Positions 60,260 to 64,000 of a stretch of DNA of 64,000 nt are shown here, piece after piece. The notes beneath the pieces are model-generated. The model worked only from the letters and a program-made list of their open reading frames with translations. It made no database searches and was not told where the DNA came from. How positions within the stretch are numbered: position 1 is the stretch's first letter; each line of letters opens with the position of its first letter. A program made the position numbers and the translations under genes. The stretch lies in the NCBI RefSeq assembly GCF_019393635.1, contig NC_057862.1, positions 118,994,145 through 119,058,144 on the forward strand. The letters are read 5' to 3'. This stretch comes from Dromiciops gliroides. Its lineage: Eukaryota; Chordata; Mammalia; Microbiotheria; Microbiotheriidae.

Positions 60260-60385
60260 ACCTCTCAGCCAGTGTTCATTCTTTTTTGTTTGTTTAATTT
60301 TTAACTTTTGTTTTCAGTTCTAAACTCTCTCCCTCTCTCTGTTCTCTCTCTTACCCATTGAGAAGTCAAGAAATATACCCATTTC

Positions 60386-60419
<34 letters not shown>

Positions 60420-60580
60420 ATATATATGTATATATATGTATATATGTGTGTGTACACATACATATGTACATATACATACATACATATACTCACATATATA
60501 TATATATCTATATATCTATATATATGGTCATGCAAAACACACTTCCACGTTAGCCATGTTTTCAAAAAAAAAAAAAACCA
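60260..60580 (-). mobile_element. L1 3' UTR-like fragment with microsatellite
   Basis: tttttaacttttgttttcag on the left, a TA/TG/CA tract at 60385-60525, and cacgttagccatgttttc, resembling the L1 3' region at 13380. Confidence 0.5.
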
Positions 60581-61194
60581 AGAAAAATAAAGAGAAAAAA
60601 AATATTCTGCCAGCGTTTATTCTTGTGACTCTAAAACACCTCTATCTAGATCTTTAAATCTTCACCTTAGTACCATTACATTTCCTTTTCTTTCCCTTTT
60701 GTTTCAGTGGAAAAGGGCATCCCTCCTGATTTCCAAGGCTATTCTGTGTTCTTGATAGCATCCACTCTTTTTCCCTCCAGAACCTTATTCATTATCCCAT
60801 CCTTTCTCTTTTCTCTTCTTGCCTTCTCCAATGTAGCTCTTCCCTTTTACTTTCTACTTATTTAAGGCTTTCTAGATAGGTGAAGGAAAAGAAAACAAAA
60901 TGTAGAAGAAAATTGAGGACATTCTTCTTCTAATTTTTTTTTAATTAAATAATTTTTTTTTTGGAGTTAAGAGTAAAATTACAGAATCATGGAACTATAG
61001 ATTTGGAAGTGAATAGAAGTTACTTTGTTCAACCTGTCATCTCATACATGAATCCATTCTATTTTGTCTGTGACACATATTTTTCTCATAAATCTCAAGT
61101 GGGACCCTTATTTCAAGAGGCAGCCCATTTTATTGTTGAATTGTTCTAAGGGTTAGGAAATTCTCCCTTTAACCTGAAACTTGCCATCTTCAAG

Positions 61195-61415
61195 CTGAAA
61201 TGTCTCCCCCAAATTTCTACATATTGGTCTTAGTCTTCTTTCCTGTGGGACAACACAGCACGTCTACTCCCTCTTCTCAATAGCCTTTTGAAATGCTGCA
61301 GATAGTATGTATCTTGTGTCATCTTTTTTCCCAGTTAAATATCACTCTGCTTTCAACTGAGATATCTCTACAGCACTTAGCACAGTGCTTGGCATATATT
61401 AAGCACTTCTTCCCC
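61195..61415 (+). mobile_element. Possible L2/CR1-like remnant
   Basis: Only the end cagcacttagcacagtgctt is suggestive. Low confidence. Confidence 0.35.
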
Positions 61416-61799
61416 CTTCCCTTCTTTACTGTTTTTCATTTGACATAGCTTTGGATATGTATATGTCATGTTAAATATAATATGCAAATGTAATAATTCA
61501 TGTATGATATTTATATGTAACAAAATACAGGTATATGTAATAAATTCCATGTATGGATAATAATTAGTACATAATATTTATATGCAGTTAAAAAAAAACC
61601 CTTGTAGTTCTAAAATGGAAACAATTCTTACATAACTTGCTAAAACAGTATAATTTCCAGGAAATGCCCAGCAATATACTGTGATGAATTCTGATGGTAA
61701 ATCATTGCTTCTATTTCACAAAATAGAAGTGTTAGAATTGGGGTTCTTAACCTCAGGTCTGTGAACTTTAAAAAAAAGTTGATAATTCTTTTTCTTTTT

Positions 61800-61850
61800 T
61801 TTTTTTAATTGATTTTGTTTTTTTGGTGAGGCAATTGGGGTTAAGTGACT
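61800..61850 (-). mobile_element. tRNA-derived SINE fragment cut by the second provirus
   Basis: The SINE tail side (tttggtgaggcaattggggt, taagtgact) stops exactly where the LTR begins with TGTTAAGGGC. The rest of the SINE should be on the far side of the provirus, outside the window. Confidence 0.8.
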
Positions 61851-62209
61851 TGTTAAGGGCTAAAATTCTAGCTAAACTGTCTAAAATATCTAATGAGTGG
61901 TCGCCAATAAATTATAAGCTTTAGCAAGAGTTAAACTTTTAAGCATTTATTAAGGAGAATAAGAATTTGGTAAAGAGAGAGAAATAAGGCCTAGATTCCT
62001 ATCTATTAAAGGGAGAGCACATTTCCTAGCTCCGCTCTCCACCAGAGTCCAAAGGAAAAAGCGCCTCCGTCTCCTCCTTCCTCCTCCACTAGTCCGCGTC
62101 ACTTCCTGATACCAAAGACTCCTGGTCTTGCCCTCAAAGACCTTCGCTTCTATGGGCAGAACTCTTCTACAGTTAGTATCCAGCAGGTGGCGTTATTCCA
62201 ATCGTTACA
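61851..62209 (-). repeat. 3' LTR (family B) of second provirus
   Basis: 359 bp, TGTTAAGGGC to CAATCGTTACA. Minus-strand AATAAA at 61946-61951. It is unlike the 538-bp LTR of the OTU provirus but related to those at 5430 and 22009. A purine tract (ACAGGGGGGA, minus strand) lies just beyond at about 62211-62220. Confidence 0.88.
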
Positions 62210-62281
62210 GTCCCCCCTGTTGTTCCTCAAGAAACAAAATGTTCCTTGACGGAACAGTAAAAGAATATAATACGACTATTG

Positions 62282-62476
62282 CTAACTAATAATATGTGAA
62301 CAACAATATAGAAAAGGAAGGAGAGGAAAGTTTTGTCCAGAGGGGCGATTTTTTTTTTTGTCCTCATGAACCGACGCTTTGACATTGGTCTTGCAAAGGG
62401 AGGGCCTCTGCAGAGAGTACATATGACAGATGGTGTATATTATAACCGAAATAGAAAAGAGAAAAAAACAAAACAA
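62282..62476 (-). other. Small hydrophobic frame shared with the first provirus
   Basis: On the minus strand a 64-codon frame (VIIYTICHMYSLQRPSLCKT) parallels the 64-codon frame at 25031-25225 (SFLLYTICNMYSLQRLSLCK). Here it begins at TTG, not ATG, and the upstream part differs by an indel. It may be a micro-protein or only shared non-coding sequence. Confidence 0.35.
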
Positions 62477-64000
62477 AAACTGTTCATTTAAAGTCTCTGA
62501 AAGTCTTTTCTCAGATGTCCTCTAGGTGTAGTCGTGGAATGGAAGTCTTTTCAGGGGTTGATGTGTGGATGCTGGTAATCAGCCAGGAAAATTTCCTACA
62601 AAATTGAGCTTAACACAACTTTAAAATAGCTTTGTCAATAATCAAATCAAACAATGAAAGTCTCAAAAACATGTCTAAGGGAATTCAGAATCTTAGTTGT
62701 TACACATGAAACATATAATAAAACAAAAATTGAACCATTCTTTAAAATTATAATATTACTATAGTCCCCCCCTTATGGAGGGTAATTGAGAAGACAATTG
62801 CTGCGATATTAATTATTAAAAAAAATTTTTATCTTTGTTTCATCACTTTTTGCATCATCTGCCTAATTATCCTCATGCCATTATGAGAAATTTTAAAATC
62901 TAATATAATTGGTAACAGGTGTTAAGGCCAAATTCAACACTGTATTTATCATGACACCTGAGATAATTATGGGGGTTACCATAAAAGAACAGAGAAATGA
63001 TGGGATATGAGCATTCCCACACTTGAGGAAAATGTACTGCCCATACAGTATGCCAGGCTTAAAATAGGTGGATGGAATATATATCCATGCCACCGAACAT
63101 ATTGGAGGAAACTGAGTCAGACTTAATCAGATGCATGGGATTGAGATGTCATGGCATCAGGCATATAGGAGGGAGCATAGAAGCCAGGTGTAGAAGTGAG
63201 ATGGGTGGGATCAATACTTCCAGCCATCTGTACAATATTGTGGGGAAAAATAAAATAAAATATGAAACCAAGAGAATCCAACCTCAACATTTGTCAAAAG
63301 CCGTTCTCTCGGCCATACCTTGACTTCATGCATGTCTCCCCCTCATGTGACAGTTCAGTGTCTGCTCTTGCATGTATTCCTCTTTTGATTGGATGGCATC
63401 TTGGCCACTGGCATCTGATAACTCAGAATAAAGGCAATTAATGTCTTAAATGATAAGTTCCCATAATCCAAGTCTCATATGGATTTAAAAATTGAGGATA
63501 ATAAATGATTGCAAAAAATGTGAATACATCTTGACTCAGAACACAATATATAATTATGCAACAATTTCAAATAATACCCCTTTTTTTTACTTAGTATACA
63601 ATTACTTTTTTGAAAAATCTGAACATATTAAATAAAAGTTAAAGCACAACACAATCTCAAAGACAACTTTTACAAATGTTCCCCTCTTTTTTTTTTTTTG
63701 GAATATGCTTAATCAAAAATAATACTTATAGAATCAATTTACACTTGCCATGGCAACCAATTTGCCAGGGAAATGCTTTAAAGAGTTTGATCAAATAATC
63801 AGTTGAGAAAAAAAAAATAACAAAAACAAATAAATCAGAATATGGGAGCACAATACTCCTAGAATTAACATTGTATAATAAAATCAAAACCATCTTGCAA
63901 TGTTTCAAAATTAGATAGACAAATGAATAGAAGAAAATACACATGGAACAATAAAAAGACAATTGAAATTCAAACTAAGGAAATCTAAATGATATGAACT

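Larger units (their letters stand above)
61851..64000 (-). mobile_element. Second provirus, 3' part only (runs off window)
   Basis: A 3' LTR (61851-62209) followed on the + strand by at least 1.8 kb of interior. The first several hundred bases past the LTR match the same region of the OTU provirus (shared: ttcctcaagaaa, gaaccgacgctttgacatt, ctctgcagagagtaca, and a later aaatgataagtt block). No gag, pol, env or OTU frame is reached before the window ends. Confidence 0.88.

Overview
The window looks like genomic DNA from a marsupial. Two host genes are recognisable, both on the + strand. BCL2A1 is complete, with coding exons at 10044-10463 and 17974-18072. MTHFS is present as exon 1 (36453-36572) and exon 2 (47586-47844); its last exon is not seen and probably lies to the right of the window. 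The two genes are also close together in other mammals. The marsupial call rests on the very abundant tRNA-headed SINEs (about twenty copies of one family), SINEs with RTE-like tails, L1, L2 and L3/CR1-like LINEs, and several LTR families. No species can be named from the sequence alone.

The most notable object is an apparently intact endogenous retrovirus at 24416-32767 on the minus strand, between the two genes. It has two 538-bp LTRs in which I see no differences, a 4-bp target duplication (TGAT), a primer-binding site resembling the complement of tRNA-Arg, a purine tract before the 3' LTR, and an open gag frame. The gag TGA stop is followed in the same frame by a long open pro-pol frame (protease, RT, RNase H, integrase). 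Pol does not end after integrase: its last ~150 residues form an OTU deubiquitinase domain that closely resembles host OTUD3, with the DGNC cysteine motif and the HYD histidine motif both kept. No env frame is visible; the 1.5 kb between pol and the 3' LTR looks non-coding. The element reads as a gammaretrovirus-like provirus that captured a host ubiquitin-protease domain.

A second provirus of related interior but unrelated LTR begins at 61851 and runs off the right edge, also on the minus strand. Its first few hundred internal bases match the 3' interior of the first provirus. Solo LTRs of both LTR types occur elsewhere (6230-6765 for the first type; about 5430-5996 and 22009-22461 for the second). 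A third LTR family is present at both ends of the window (1-425 and 58298-58898).

Layout: 1-10 kb is repeat-rich DNA upstream of BCL2A1, with a nested stack (L3/CR1 LINE split by L1, itself split by two LTRs). 10-18.5 kb is BCL2A1 and its 7.5-kb intron, which holds SINEs, an L1 3' end and one sense-oriented LTR. 18.5-36.3 kb is intergenic, with several LTRs and the OTU-bearing provirus. 36.3-36.7 kb is the CpG-rich MTHFS promoter and first exon. 36.6-47.6 kb is MTHFS intron 1. 47.8-64 kb is MTHFS intron 2, containing SINEs, microsatellites, one solo LTR and the second provirus. Apart from the host exons and the retroviral frames, the open frames in this window fall in repeats or simple sequence and are not believed to be genes.
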